Shown: positions 41,961-51,381, counted from the stretch's first letter. The stretch: DNA of 64,000 nt from RGIG8745 sp045576655 (GCA_045576655.1 JAZNGW010000029.1:43269-107268); one strand, 5' to 3'. Notes: a model not told the origin generated them from the sequence alone. Program-made: numbers and translations.

Positions 41961-44900
41961 TTACTTAACAAACACCTTCTTCACTTTGCCGTTGCTCATC
42001 TTCACAATATTGAGGCCCTTCTGCAAACTGTTGACCTTAGCACCATTGATTGTGTAGATTGCTTCAATCTCAATGTCAGCGGCATCAACGCCATTGATAC
42101 CTGTAACATCGTCGTCGTCGAAGAAGAAGAACGCCTTGATTTCACTTGCTGGAGCTGTGAGGTAGCAACGGTATGCTTTGACAGTTGGTTTTACTGATTC
42201 GCCTACGACATAGAATCCTACCTTGTCGTCGTGCTTCTGTAATACGTACTCGCCTCCTGTGGTTGCATAGTCAACGTATGTGCCCACGAACAAACCTTTC
42301 TCATCCTCATAACTATCCTTATCTGCAAGTCCATAACCTGAGAAGGTGTATTCGCCTGTGCCCTTGATAAGGTATGGCGTGTTGGCTTTGATGCCTCCCT
42401 CTGAAACTTGTACGAGTTCAACTGACTCACCATCAAGAGCTACGCTCGTATATGCTTTCACTCCTTCTGGAATTTCAGCGTTGAACGGCAATATCAATGT
42501 TGCCCAGCCAGCAGATGAGACGTTAAGGGTCACGCTATGCTCTGTTGCAAGTTCGAAAGCAAACTCCTCGTTTGATATACCTGTGTCAGTATAGATTGAT
42601 CCACCATCTTGACAGTCAAGATAATTATTGTCTACAGTGTTGAAGATCTTGAGGATGCCATTCTTGCCTGTAGGCACAATCTTGAAGTCGCCTTTCTTCT
42701 CTGCATCTGTAGTTGCTTGAATCTGCTGGTTCTTCCAACCTGCAGCACTTTCATTGAGCGAACCGTAAGTCAAGTAAACAGTTCCCTCTGGTCTTTCAAT
42801 GCTGATATTGTAGAGGTTTCCTTCCACCTGTGTGAAGATAAATGCTTGGTTCAAGTGAGGCTGAACTGCATTATTCGCATTGATACCATAACCTGTACGG
42901 TTGTTATCTCCAGTATTGCCTAATGTCATAAGCCAAGCATTACCATTCTTACCATGTCCCTCGGTTGCCACCTTGATGTAGAATCTCTGGCCCTCCTCTG
43001 GTGCGTTCAGAACTACGTCGTTGATAGCAGTGTTGAGCGATTCTATCACTGCGGTCACGCCCTCACCGTCAACTTCCGCAGCATCGTATGCATTTTGTGC
43101 AGTAGTCTTGATCGCATTGAAATCGTCCTTTGCGCTTTCAGGCTTCTGGAAAGGCTCGCTACCCCAGTCGTTGCCACCAAGATAAGGTGTAGCCTCATCA
43201 ATAGCAGTCTTCAATGCAGTATACTCACCAACCGAAACAGTTGCGGCATCAAGAGCAGCGACAAGGTTTTCAGTTGCAGTAGCAAAACCTTCATAACTAT
43301 TAGTTACGTCCTTAGCTACGGCAGCAGCCTGAGCCATATCGACAGCAGTAGTCCAGCGGCTCTTGCACATGTGGTCAAGTGCACCATTCTCTGCATCGTT
43401 GTAGTCAGTCTCGAAACGTTCGAGTGCAGCTACGAGCGGAGCTTTGGCTGTGTTATAATTAGCAATCCAAGTATTTGCATTAGCCACGGCAGCATTGAGA
43501 GCGTCGATCTTAGCCAACAGCTCAGCACCTGTTGTTACTGGCAAAGCAAGAGCATCCTTCAATGCATCGTTCTCTGCTGTACCCATAGGTTTGGAGTCAA
43601 CAAGCGCTTCTGCAGCAGCTGTAGGAGCATCCAAACCGCCCTTGTTAGCCTCCAAATAAGTCTCTTCTGTCATCTGGAGGGTGTAGTCACCAAATGACAC
43701 CCAGTTGTAGATTTTATTTGTTTCTGCGTGTACTGCAACCTTCACGGTAGTCTCTTCGTTAAGAACAAATCTTACATAGCGCCACTGCCAACCATAGCCC
43801 TTTCCGTCCTTAGCAAATCCAGCAGGGTCGTCGGCATCGAAGCTGGTAGCGCCAGCCTTGTTGATACCCAATGCCTCATTTGATGAAGGGAAGTCGTTCA
43901 CTGTACCCAGTTCGGTCTCGCCCATTGTTACTACAAGTTCCAATGTGGCATCTACACTCTTACGGCCAGCTACCTTAAACACATACTCACCAGCGGGAAG
44001 TGTAACCTCTTGGTCAAAGTCTATAGTCCATGAGTTTGCAGGATATCCCTGTTTGGGATCACCCCAACCATCAAACTGATTCTTGTATGTATATTCTTTA
44101 TCGTCACTCCAATGCTCACCTTTGACATCTGCTGCAGAAGTGTTGGTTCCCGTTGAGTTCCAAGTGCTGCTAAGTGATACTGCGTAATTGAAGTTTTCAG
44201 TTACATACTTGTAAGTAGCCACCTCAAGGTTCTGGAATACAGGTTCCGCTTTATCAAGAGTGCCATTGTCATACTGTGTCTGCACATCTGCAGCAATAGA
44301 CTCACCTATTTTATTAGCCTTAACAATGTAGGTTGCTATCTTCTCATATTCTGCAATAGAGGCATTAGCGTCAGAAACAGCAGTGCTGAGCGCATCAATC
44401 ATAGGTTGCAACTCAAGACGAGTAGTTTTTGTCGCATCAGCACTTGCGATTGCCTCATTAAGTGCAGAGGCTATTTCTGCATTCATCGGTTTGCCTACAA
44501 GAGCCTCTGCCTCTGCCTTCAATGTAGTAACACCGGTTTGCGCTGTTGCCACGTCAAATCCATAGTAGTAGAGGTGGAAGTCATCCGCTCCAGCCCATTG
44601 TGAACTTGCCGTGTTGCATCCAAATCCCACTTTGGCAGTACCTGCCACAGCCGTCTTTTCTGTAGTGTACCAATTCCAACCATTTCCAAGGACATTACCC
44701 GTGTTTCCTAACTTTTCAATTTCCACCTTAGTGTCGTTCAAGTAAATATAAGCAGAAGTACAAGATGTAGAAGCACGACCTGCAGCCTTCAATGTATAAA
44801 GTCCGCTTGGTAACCCTGTAAGCTCCTGATAAATATTCTGTCCTGCACCATTCCAACTATCCCAATATGTATTGTCTGGAGCACCTGTGTATTGCTCTCC

Positions 44901-46532
44901 TGAATTGGTGCGTGCCCCCGTCCAACCATTTCCATTAGCGACAGCAGGGTTAGTCATTAGGAATGTATAATCGAAATAAGTGTCGTTTGTAGGGTCGGCC
45001 TTAACGACATATGTCTGACGGGCAACTTCCAATTCCGAGATAACATTATTGATTGCATTGGTTGTTGCGGCTGACTCTATCGATGTTTTGGCATACGCTA
45101 TAGCGGTTGAGAAAGTGTTCTTAGCGTCAACTACAAATTCCTCCGAATTGGCTAAAATGCTTTCGCAAATAGTGAACAATGTAATTGCTTTCGCATAAGG
45201 AACTACAGTTGCCTTTGCAACATCAATTGCTGTAGCAAGATTAGTTGAGGCAGTTTGTATAGCATTCTTGTTTTGTTCTACTGACTGAGCTGCTGTAATG
45301 GCTGTTGTAAGGTTTTCTATTGCTTTAGGAGCAGCTTCATTTGCAGATACAATATTTTGTGCTTCGGATATCATCTGTGTCAACTGCTCATTCGCTGCTG
45401 TAAGATCATAGCCTAAATACTCCAATTTAACATTGTCGATACCTATCCATTTAGAACCGTTGCCACTTTGAACTTCAAGTCCTATTTCCAAAGATCCATT
45501 ACCTGCTACTGTAGTTTCTACACTATAATTTAGTGGAGTTTCACTTGTGACATCCACACTGTTACCTCCTGCATAAACTTTTAAGTTGGGAGTCCCCTGA
45601 GTTCCGTATGCAGAAATCGTGACACGATAGATACCATCAATCAACCCACTCAAGGTCTGATATATCTTACCTGATGCTATAGAAGACCCATTCCAGTTCT
45701 CAAAGAATCCTCCTGAGATGGCACCAGCCTGATTAACGGCTCTTGTTCGGTTCTGAGCACCTGTTGTTGAAGTCCAACCGTTGGTATTAGCGTCAAAATA
45801 AGGGTTGGTGACAAACTTAGCAGTTACATCCAAAGGATTAGTTCTAGACGCATTGTCATAGTTTGTTTGATCTTCTAAGTCCCACTTGTAAAGTTTTACA
45901 TTATCAAGACACAAGTCTGCACGTTTGGATGTGCCATTCAACACGAAAGTTAATGCAATGGTTACATCGCCAGCTTCTTCTACATCAAACCAAGTACCAA
46001 TTTTTTTCCAATCAATATTTGTAAAATAACTACCTCCTGGCGCATTGACAGAACCCCCAGTAGACAGTGTGGCTAATGACGTTCCACCCTTCGTTATAGC
46101 TAATCCAACTTTTGAATCTCTAAATTTGCCATCATCATGTGATTCTGCCTGTTTGTAGTCAACTGATAAATAATAACGTCCCACGGGAAGGTTCACAGAT
46201 TGTGTAATTGATGAAGTCTTGTCTTCCCATCCTTGGCGAATAAAATAATAATAGTCCCCATCACTTGCATTTGTTGTTCCAAAAGCCGTATTTGGAGCAG
46301 TTTTTGTCACTTGGATATTCTTGTTGCTATTACTGATAGTTGCCCCAGTCCATCCATAAATAACCTCTCCATTAGCTAACTCCTTTGTATCCACAGAATA
46401 CTTTATTCCTTCTTCTGAATACTCGAACGAAGGATTCGTAAGATATGTGCTGGTCACATCTGTTTGTGCCTTGAGTGTTGTCACTCCGAGCACCGCAAAA
46501 AGTATTGCGCAAAGTTTATTTAGTTTTTTCAT
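41961..46532 (-). CDS. Very large secreted multi-module protein
   Basis: 1523 aa with a signal peptide (LCAILFAVLGVTTLKAQ). I see four galactose-binding-like beta-sandwich modules near 25-215 (YGWTGATIS, LCLDNVKLYKW), 230-375 (WIGIDNVKLEYLG), 520-665 (WAGADDFHLYYYG) and 800-985 (NWVSFGDYTLQM), separated by helical FIVAR-like spacers (AITAAQSVEQNKNAIQ type). A beta-trefoil-like domain (1215-1340) and a beta-sandwich (1345-1460) follow, then a type IX-style tail ending GKVKKVFVK. There is no catalytic motif, so it is probably a glycan-binding surface protein or adhesin. It begins 11 bp after the phosphoesterase stop, so it is translated from the same unit. Confidence 0.75.
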   Translation of the reverse strand: MKKLNKLCAILFAVLGVTTLKAQTDVTSTYLTNPSFEYSEEGIKYSVDTKELANGEVIYGWTGATISNSNKNIQVTKTAPNTAFGTTNASDGDYYYFIRQGWEDKTSSITQSVNLPVGRYYLSVDYKQAESHDDGKFRDSKVGLAITKGGTSLATLSTGGSVNAPGGSYFTNIDWKKIGTWFDVEEAGDVTIALTFVLNGTSKRADLCLDNVKLYKWDLEDQTNYDNASRTNPLDVTAKFVTNPYFDANTNGWTSTTGAQNRTRAVNQAGAISGGFFENWNGSSIASGKIYQTLSGLIDGIYRVTISAYGTQGTPNLKVYAGGNSVDVTSETPLNYSVETTVAGNGSLEIGLEVQSGNGSKWIGIDNVKLEYLGYDLTAANEQLTQMISEAQNIVSANEAAPKAIENLTTAITAAQSVEQNKNAIQTASTNLATAIDVAKATVVPYAKAITLFTICESILANSEEFVVDAKNTFSTAIAYAKTSIESAATTNAINNVISELEVARQTYVVKADPTNDTYFDYTFLMTNPAVANGNGWTGARTNSGEQYTGAPDNTYWDSWNGAGQNIYQELTGLPSGLYTLKAAGRASTSCTSAYIYLNDTKVEIEKLGNTGNVLGNGWNWYTTEKTAVAGTAKVGFGCNTASSQWAGADDFHLYYYGFDVATAQTGVTTLKAEAEALVGKPMNAEIASALNEAIASADATKTTRLELQPMIDALSTAVSDANASIAEYEKIATYIVKANKIGESIAADVQTQYDNGTLDKAEPVFQNLEVATYKYVTENFNYAVSLSSTWNSTGTNTSAADVKGEHWSDDKEYTYKNQFDGWGDPKQGYPANSWTIDFDQEVTLPAGEYVFKVAGRKSVDATLELVVTMGETELGTVNDFPSSNEALGINKAGATSFDADDPAGFAKDGKGYGWQWRYVRFVLNEETTVKVAVHAETNKIYNWVSFGDYTLQMTEETYLEANKGGLDAPTAAAEALVDSKPMGTAENDALKDALALPVTTGAELLAKIDALNAAVANANTWIANYNTAKAPLVAALERFETDYNDAENGALDHMCKSRWTTAVDMAQAAAVAKDVTNSYEGFATATENLVAALDAATVSVGEYTALKTAIDEATPYLGGNDWGSEPFQKPESAKDDFNAIKTTAQNAYDAAEVDGEGVTAVIESLNTAINDVVLNAPEEGQRFYIKVATEGHGKNGNAWLMTLGNTGDNNRTGYGINANNAVQPHLNQAFIFTQVEGNLYNISIERPEGTVYLTYGSLNESAAGWKNQQIQATTDAEKKGDFKIVPTGKNGILKIFNTVDNNYLDCQDGGSIYTDTGISNEEFAFELATEHSVTLNVSSAGWATLILPFNAEIPEGVKAYTSVALDGESVELVQVSEGGIKANTPYLIKGTGEYTFSGYGLADKDSYEDEKGLFVGTYVDYATTGGEYVLQKHDDKVGFYVVGESVKPTVKAYRCYLTAPASEIKAFFFFDDDDVTGINGVDAADIEIEAIYTINGAKVNSLQKGLNIVKMSNGKVKKVFVK

Positions 46533-46543
46533 AATTCGTCAGA

Positions 46544-47878
46544 TTAAAAGTTTACACGTTGTACTTCCACTACGCCTACACCTTCTTTGCAGAGAACAGC
46601 ATAAGCGTTGCCAGGTTGAGCGACAGAATAGTCCTTGATGCCCTGATATGTCTGCTCGTCGTACTTATGTACATGACCAGAGAAGTGTACTGGATTCTTT
46701 GTCTTATTGATGATGGTTGCAAGTGCTTCTCGTTTCTTTTCTGCCAAGGCTATACCTTCTGCTGTGTCATATGTCACATTGGTGCCATTGTTGTAATATG
46801 CAGAACTGCCAGCATCAGTAGGCATAATGCACTTACCCACATCATTTTGGTCGAGCCACCAGCGTGAGTTCTTTGTGTCAGCCTCTGAAACGAATGGATA
46901 GTGCTGCATCCAAACAGACGCTTCGTTTTTATGCTCTTCTACATAAGAGTCCAACGCTTCGATGACTCCATCAGGTGCGTAATAAGTGGCGCTGCCAAAC
47001 AACGATGGCTGATCGTATGGCTTATGGAACCAATAGGTGTGTCCTACATAGAAACGCACCCCTTTGAACTTGAATGCAAACTGTTCAATCTGTACGTCGC
47101 AATCCAGATTAGCATCTTCAAAGATGTAGACTTCTGATATTCCATTATTCTGTGCTTGTGATAGATGTTCCTCTACGATAGCTATAGACTTGTCATTATA
47201 TTCAGAACCTCCTGTAGTTCCATAAGTAAGTCCAGCGCTACCATCCTCGCCTGTCCAATAATCCGGAGCAAGGTCATGATTTCCCAACAAGGTTATGAAA
47301 GGAATGCCAGCAGTGTTGAATGCCGCTGTCGCATCTTTGTAGTATTGACCAGGCGAAGAAGCATCCTCTTCCTTGTCCTCGTCCATATCTCCAAGACAGA
47401 ACGCAATGTCGGCTGTAGGGACGTAACCCTTAGGCGCTTTGGCAAATTCAACGACCCTACCGCCCTCTTTGCCCATGTTAACGATATTAGCCACTTGGGA
47501 ACTTAGGGTGTTCTTGATGGCATCTGTGTCAACATGCGGGTCACTAAAGAATACCGCTGTGAAATACTCGCCTGCGATGAAGCGGAAGGAGTACGCCTTG
47601 CCGTCATAGACGAATGTTTCAATCTCGTTTTCAGTAATGAAGGTTGTTGTTGGGTTTGGGGCAACTAATGCGGCATCTACTGCTTCATTATTAACCTCAA
47701 CACCTGTGATTGCGCTGTTCAGGTCTGTGCCTACAGGCAACTGCACCAGATAAGAGCCGTCCGACATTTCGCTATAGGTAGGTTCTGCCCCTCCTGCGAA
47801 AGTGAACGTCATCTGTGCAAAACTGCTCACGGCAAACATTGCCATAATCAGCAGTCCTAAGATTCTGTTTGTCTTCAT
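46544..47878 (-). CDS. Secreted calcineurin-like phosphoesterase
   Basis: 444 aa with a signal peptide (ILGLLIMAMFAVSSFAQ). An N-terminal module (about 20-95) ends TTFITENEIETFVYDGKAYS and is shared with the GH43-like protein at 48949-50157. The metallophosphoesterase domain follows: FFSDPHVD (D-x-H), CLGDMD, LGNHD, QHYPF and HFSGHVH, all five metal/active-site blocks. Family members hydrolyse phosphomonoesters or diesters such as nucleotides; the substrate is not evident. It heads the operon with the 1523-aa protein and the small peptide. Confidence 0.88.
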   Translation of the reverse strand: MKTNRILGLLIMAMFAVSSFAQMTFTFAGGAEPTYSEMSDGSYLVQLPVGTDLNSAITGVEVNNEAVDAALVAPNPTTTFITENEIETFVYDGKAYSFRFIAGEYFTAVFFSDPHVDTDAIKNTLSSQVANIVNMGKEGGRVVEFAKAPKGYVPTADIAFCLGDMDEDKEEDASSPGQYYKDATAAFNTAGIPFITLLGNHDLAPDYWTGEDGSAGLTYGTTGGSEYNDKSIAIVEEHLSQAQNNGISEVYIFEDANLDCDVQIEQFAFKFKGVRFYVGHTYWFHKPYDQPSLFGSATYYAPDGVIEALDSYVEEHKNEASVWMQHYPFVSEADTKNSRWWLDQNDVGKCIMPTDAGSSAYYNNGTNVTYDTAEGIALAEKKREALATIINKTKNPVHFSGHVHKYDEQTYQGIKDYSVAQPGNAYAVLCKEGVGVVEVQRVNF

Positions 47879-48256
47879 TGTTAGTAATTTAATTGGTTAA
47901 TTATTCTAATGTATATCATTTGTGCTACATTTGTCGTTAATGTTCATGATTAGTGACATGAGAGTCATGCGCACTGTCGGCTGACCATTTGTTAAAATGG
48001 TTCACCTAATTGGGCAAAATTACATTAATATTATAAAGGAAACGGTGTTGGGTGTCTTTTTTTATCTGTATTTAACATATATTAACCCAAGCGATTCTCT
48101 ATGTCCATTCTGACGACCTTCGGGAAGAGCTGTTTCTGTTGTCTCCTTTCACCTTTTCAATATTCATTGTTGGTTTGCTACATTGAATATGTTTTTAATC
48201 ATGAACATTAAGAATTATATGGTGGGGTAAGTGGATGCAGCTGGCGGGGAGAAATC
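47879..48256. other. Leader region of the phosphoesterase operon and gene-free sequence
   Basis: A minus-strand TAATTTTG (48015-48022) matches the -7 box and would give a leader of about 130 nt. CATTCTGACGACCTTCGGG near 48110 resembles part of the interior of the 19246-19397 element. I see no gene in this stretch. Confidence 0.4.
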
Positions 48257-48340
48257 TACGAACTTAGCCTGAGTTTGTGTAAACTTAGTCTAAGTTTGTA
48301 TGTTTTTAGTCTAAGTTTGTATATACTTAGTCTGAGTTTG
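48257..48340. repeat. Tandem 21-bp palindromic array, AAACTTAGTCTAAGTTT family
   Basis: Four head-to-tail 21-bp units at 48257-48277, 48278-48298, 48299-48319 and 48320-48340. Each carries CTTAGNCTRAGTTTG or a close variant, palindromic around its centre. The register and unit length equal those of the array at 37654-37738. Confidence 0.88.
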
Positions 48341-48363
48341 TAACTTCGCCCATGCACATGCCG

Positions 48364-48950
48364 TTTTTGCTCCCGCGATCTCGCTGATTGCCGCAGAGAC
48401 GAGAAACACTAATTGTTTCTAAATGTCTCTTCTTGAACGCTGATGACGCTGATTTAACGGATTAGAGTATTCTTAAAGAACTACAGATTTCATGGATTTT
48501 AATCTGTGAAGATTTGCGTGATTTGTGGTTTGTCCTCGATTTGGTCCTTTTCGGGCAGACACTCCGGTCTGCCCCTACTGGGCCGTTGACCGCTAAACCC
48601 TCAACTCTCAACGTTGCTTCGTTCCCGTTATCGTTAAAGTCCTTAACGCTAAATGTTTTTGCTCCCGCGATCTCGCTGATTGCCGCAGAGACGAGAAACA
48701 CTAATTGTTTCTAAATGTCTCTTCTTGAACGCTGATGACGCTGATTTAACGGATTAGAGTATTCTTAAAGAACCACAGATTTCACGGATTTTAATCTGTG
48801 AAGATTTGCGTGATTTGTGGTTTGTCCTCGATTTGGCCCTTTTCGGGCAGACACGCCGGTCTGCCCCTACTGGGCCGTTGACCGCTAAACCCTCAACCCT
48901 CAACGTTGCTTCGTTCCCGTTATCATTAAAGCCCCTTAACGCTAAATGTT
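48364..48950. repeat. Tandem duplication of about 292 bp
   Basis: Copy 1 (about 48364-48655) and copy 2 (about 48656-48950) differ at only a handful of positions. Each contains a hairpin-like AACYACAGATTT...AATCTGTG...TTGTGGTTT, a GGGCAGAC...GTCTGCCCCTAC hairpin (48553-48574 and 48845-48866) and a shared end CTAAATGTT. The second copy ends at the GH43 stop. Short ORFs in it are repeat-derived and not credible genes. Confidence 0.9.
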
Positions 48951-50157
48951 ATTTTCCCCACTTCTCCAGCAGTCTCTTCTTCTCTGTACTTGTGATTGGT
49001 ATTGTCGTGCCGTGGCGTGGAGTGAAGATTGTGGTGTTGTTGGCGCTGCAGTTGAACGTAAAATTCTCCAGGTCGGTGCTGGTGCAGTAGTCGTAGCGTC
49101 CGTTGTTGTAGCAGTCGTACATGAGTATCCATGTGTCGGAGTCGATGAGCTGAAACGCGCACGAGCCTTCCACTGCGTCGCCAGTTTGCTGAAGGTACTT
49201 GCCTCCTGCAGTCCACGGACCATGAAGGGTCGGTGAAGTGGCCTTCTGAATGCCGTTGCCGTCGCCTTCTGTCTTGAAGAACATGTGGTATTTGCCGTCG
49301 TGCCACACGATGTCGGCATCGATGGTGTTGGCCCCGTGGTCGTAGAGCAGCTGCGGCTCGGTCAGAGCGGTGAAGTCGGCATTGGCATAAGAGTAGTATA
49401 TCTTATAATGTATGTCTTTCTCGCCTATTGTGTAGTAGACCATGTATTTGCCGGCACTGGCGTCGTAGATGGTCTGCGGTGCCCACACCTGGGTGAGGGT
49501 GTTGCGGTCGAAGCGGTCGGGCCACTCGGTCGGGAAGTCTATAGCAGAGTGCGACCAGTTGATGAGGTCGCGAGAACGGAGAAGCACCAGCCCGTCGTTT
49601 GATGCCCATCCTTCGCTTGACTTCATGTCGGTTACGACCATGTAGAAAAAGCCGTCCTCGCCACGGAGGATATGTGGGTCGCGCACTGCCTTCTTGAGGG
49701 CTATGTCGGACGAATTGATGATGGGGTCGCCTCCGTTGAGGGGTGTATAGGCGAATCCGTCCTCGCTCAGCGCGAAGCATATCTGCTCCTGCTGCTGGGC
49801 GTTGCCATTGAAATAGGCGAAGAGATAGGACGTGAAGTTCGTGTCATAAGAAGTGAAACGGAAAGAGTACGCCTTGCCCTCATAGACGAAGGTCTCTATC
49901 TCATAGTCCGTAATGTAGGTCGTTGCGGGGTTGGGAGTGATGTCCGCAAGGTTGACTGGCAGGCCGCCTACTGTGACTGTCGTCCCGTAGTCGCCGAGCC
50001 TACGAGGGTCTTTGTCGCCAGGCAAGTTTATCACGGTCGTGCCGTCGGCAAGTACTGTGTCGCTCGTTTCGAAATCAAACGAGAACTTCATCTGCGCTTG
50101 TGCCACAATGGCCACCAGCGCGACGTAAAAGAATGATGTGACTCTTTCAATATTCAT
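48949..50157 (-). CDS. Secreted GH43-like glycosidase
   Basis: 402 aa with a signal peptide (VTSFFYVALVAIVAQAQ). Residues about 20-100 are the module shared with the adjacent phosphoesterase (TTYITDYEIETFVYEGKAYS). The five-bladed propeller follows with KKAVRDPHILRGEDGFFYM (nucleophile-region Asp), WAPQTIYDASAGKYMVYY, TIDADIVWHDGKYHMFF and EGSCAFQLIDSDTWILMYD (acid Glu), the layout of GH43 and related clan GH-F enzymes. Arabinofuranosidase or xylosidase is likely. There is no sorting tail. Confidence 0.8.
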   Translation of the reverse strand: MNIERVTSFFYVALVAIVAQAQMKFSFDFETSDTVLADGTTVINLPGDKDPRRLGDYGTTVTVGGLPVNLADITPNPATTYITDYEIETFVYEGKAYSFRFTSYDTNFTSYLFAYFNGNAQQQEQICFALSEDGFAYTPLNGGDPIINSSDIALKKAVRDPHILRGEDGFFYMVVTDMKSSEGWASNDGLVLLRSRDLINWSHSAIDFPTEWPDRFDRNTLTQVWAPQTIYDASAGKYMVYYTIGEKDIHYKIYYSYANADFTALTEPQLLYDHGANTIDADIVWHDGKYHMFFKTEGDGNGIQKATSPTLHGPWTAGGKYLQQTGDAVEGSCAFQLIDSDTWILMYDCYNNGRYDYCTSTDLENFTFNCSANNTTIFTPRHGTTIPITSTEKKRLLEKWGK

Positions 50158-50203
50158 TGTTGTTTCTTTTGAACCTCCCTTGTTTTGGTGGTTTGTGAAT
50201 GCA

Positions 50204-50221
50204 TATATTTGTGCAAATATA
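50204..50221. promoter_or_regulatory. Palindromic double -7 element upstream of the GH43-like gene
   Basis: TATATTTGTGCAAATATA contains TATATTTG on both strands (minus 50214-50221, plus 50204-50211). The minus copy suits the GH43 gene, about 57 bp ahead of its ATG. The plus copy has no obvious gene before sdhC, which has its own promoter. Nothing else is evident in 50222-50451. Confidence 0.5.
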
Positions 50222-50451
50222 CTCTTTTAATGTTTGAAACGGGTGATTTTGGGCGAAAATGTCTCATGGGAGCATTATAAAGAGGCTGTGGAGGCTTGTA
50301 CATTGTGTCTGAAAGAGCGCATGTAAATGTAACCAATAAATTTTGTGCCAATAAACGAAATCAGCGGGAAACGCAGTAACGGTAAACGATAAAATATGTT
50401 CGGAAAAATAGTTGTAGCGCTTTTTTTCTTCTCGCTTTTTCCAGAAAATAG

Positions 50452-50483
50452 TTTGTGTGTTTCTTTCAAAAAAGTTACATTTG
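50452..50483 (+). promoter_or_regulatory. Promoter of the sdhCAB-mdh cluster
   Basis: TTTG (50452-50455), 20 bp, TACATTTG (50476-50483), matching the Bacteroidetes consensus. The leader to the sdhC ATG at 50602 would be about 110 nt. Confidence 0.78.
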
Positions 50484-50601
50484 CAAAGCAAGTGGTGTGC
50501 CCGTGCGTCTTATCGTGAGTGATACGAGCGGTGTGGGGATGCTTACTTAGTGTAATGATAAACCAAAATAACTTTATTAAATATTTAAAATTCAACGTTT
50601 T

Positions 50602-51270
50602 ATGTGGTTATGTAACTCGTCAATCGGAAGAAAGGTAGTTATGTCTGTTACAGGTATAGCTCTTGTACTCTTTCTTGCGTTCCACGGATCGATGAATGTT
50701 GTGGCTCTCATTTCGGAGAAAGGCTACAATGCGATTTGTGGATTTTTGGGTGCAAACTGGTATGCGGTAGCTGCTACTGCCGCTCTTGGAGCACTCACAG
50801 TGATTCACATTGTGTATGCGTTCTGGCTTACACTCCAGAACCGCAAGGCACGCGGTAACAACCGTTATGAGGTGACTGATAAGCCTAAGAAAGTGGAATG
50901 GGCTTCTCAGAACATGCTCGTGTTGGGTATCATCGTAGTTCTCGGTATGGGTCTGCACCTTTACAATTTCTGGGCAAAGATGATGCTTGTGGAACTTTTG
51001 CCTTGCGCTGGCGATCATCACTTGGCAACTGATGGTGTCTATTGGATCAGACACACATTCGAGAATCCTGTTTACGTGGTTCTCTACATCGTGTGGCTCG
51101 TGGCACTTTGGTTCCACCTCACTCACGGTTTCTGGAGCGCACTTCAGAGTCTTGGCCTAAGCGGACACATCTGGTTCAATCGCTGGAGAGTGATAGGTAA
51201 CATCTTCGTTACAGTAATTGTGCTTATGTTCCTTGCCGTAGTGCTCGGATTCGCTTGCGGATTGGCGTAA
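50602..51270 (+). CDS. sdhC: Succinate dehydrogenase/fumarate reductase cytochrome b subunit
   Basis: 222 aa, five membrane helices. It resembles the b558-type subunit of Bacteroidetes and Wolinella-like enzymes: SSIGRKVVMSVTGIALVLF, LAFHGSMNVVALIS (haem His), VIHIVYAFWLTLQNRKARG (His), VVLGMGLHLYNFWAKMM (His) and LWFHLTHGFWSALQSLG (His). It anchors the enzyme and passes electrons between menaquinone and the SdhB clusters. It is the first gene of the cluster. Confidence 0.95.
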   Translation: MWLCNSSIGRKVVMSVTGIALVLFLAFHGSMNVVALISEKGYNAICGFLGANWYAVAATAALGALTVIHIVYAFWLTLQNRKARGNNRYEVTDKPKKVEWASQNMLVLGIIVVLGMGLHLYNFWAKMMLVELLPCAGDHHLATDGVYWIRHTFENPVYVVLYIVWLVALWFHLTHGFWSALQSLGLSGHIWFNRWRVIGNIFVTVIVLMFLAVVLGFACGLA

Positions 51271-51377
51271 TTTGAGTTCGTGAGTTCTTGAGTTTGTGAG
51301 TTATCACTCTAAAAAGATAACAGACAACCTCGTTCCACAACTTAAAAACTTAAAAACTTAAAACTTAAAACTCAAAT
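51271..51377. repeat. Imperfect inverted repeat with 8-9 bp periodicity between sdhC and sdhA
   Basis: The left arm TTTGAGTTCGTGAGTTCTTG (51271 onward, to about 51302) repeats GAGTT about every 9 bp. The right arm (51339-51377) repeats ACTTAAAA, its near complement. The arms could form a long G-U-containing hairpin in the mRNA, or they mark a degenerate mobile element. The A-rich right arm lies directly before the sdhA ATG. Confidence 0.7.
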
Positions 51378-51381
51378 AGAT

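Noticed and set aside
41527..42057. 176-codon plus-strand ORF
   Set aside because: It lies antisense to the small peptide gene and the end of the 1523-aa gene and looks like a shadow frame.
48462..48714. Short ORFs on both strands inside the 292-bp duplication
   Set aside because: They are repeat-derived and copied with the repeat; no start signals or protein family.
50264..50595. 106-codon minus-strand ORF between GH43 and sdhC
   Set aside because: It overlaps the sdhC promoter and has the composition of A/T-rich noncoding sequence.
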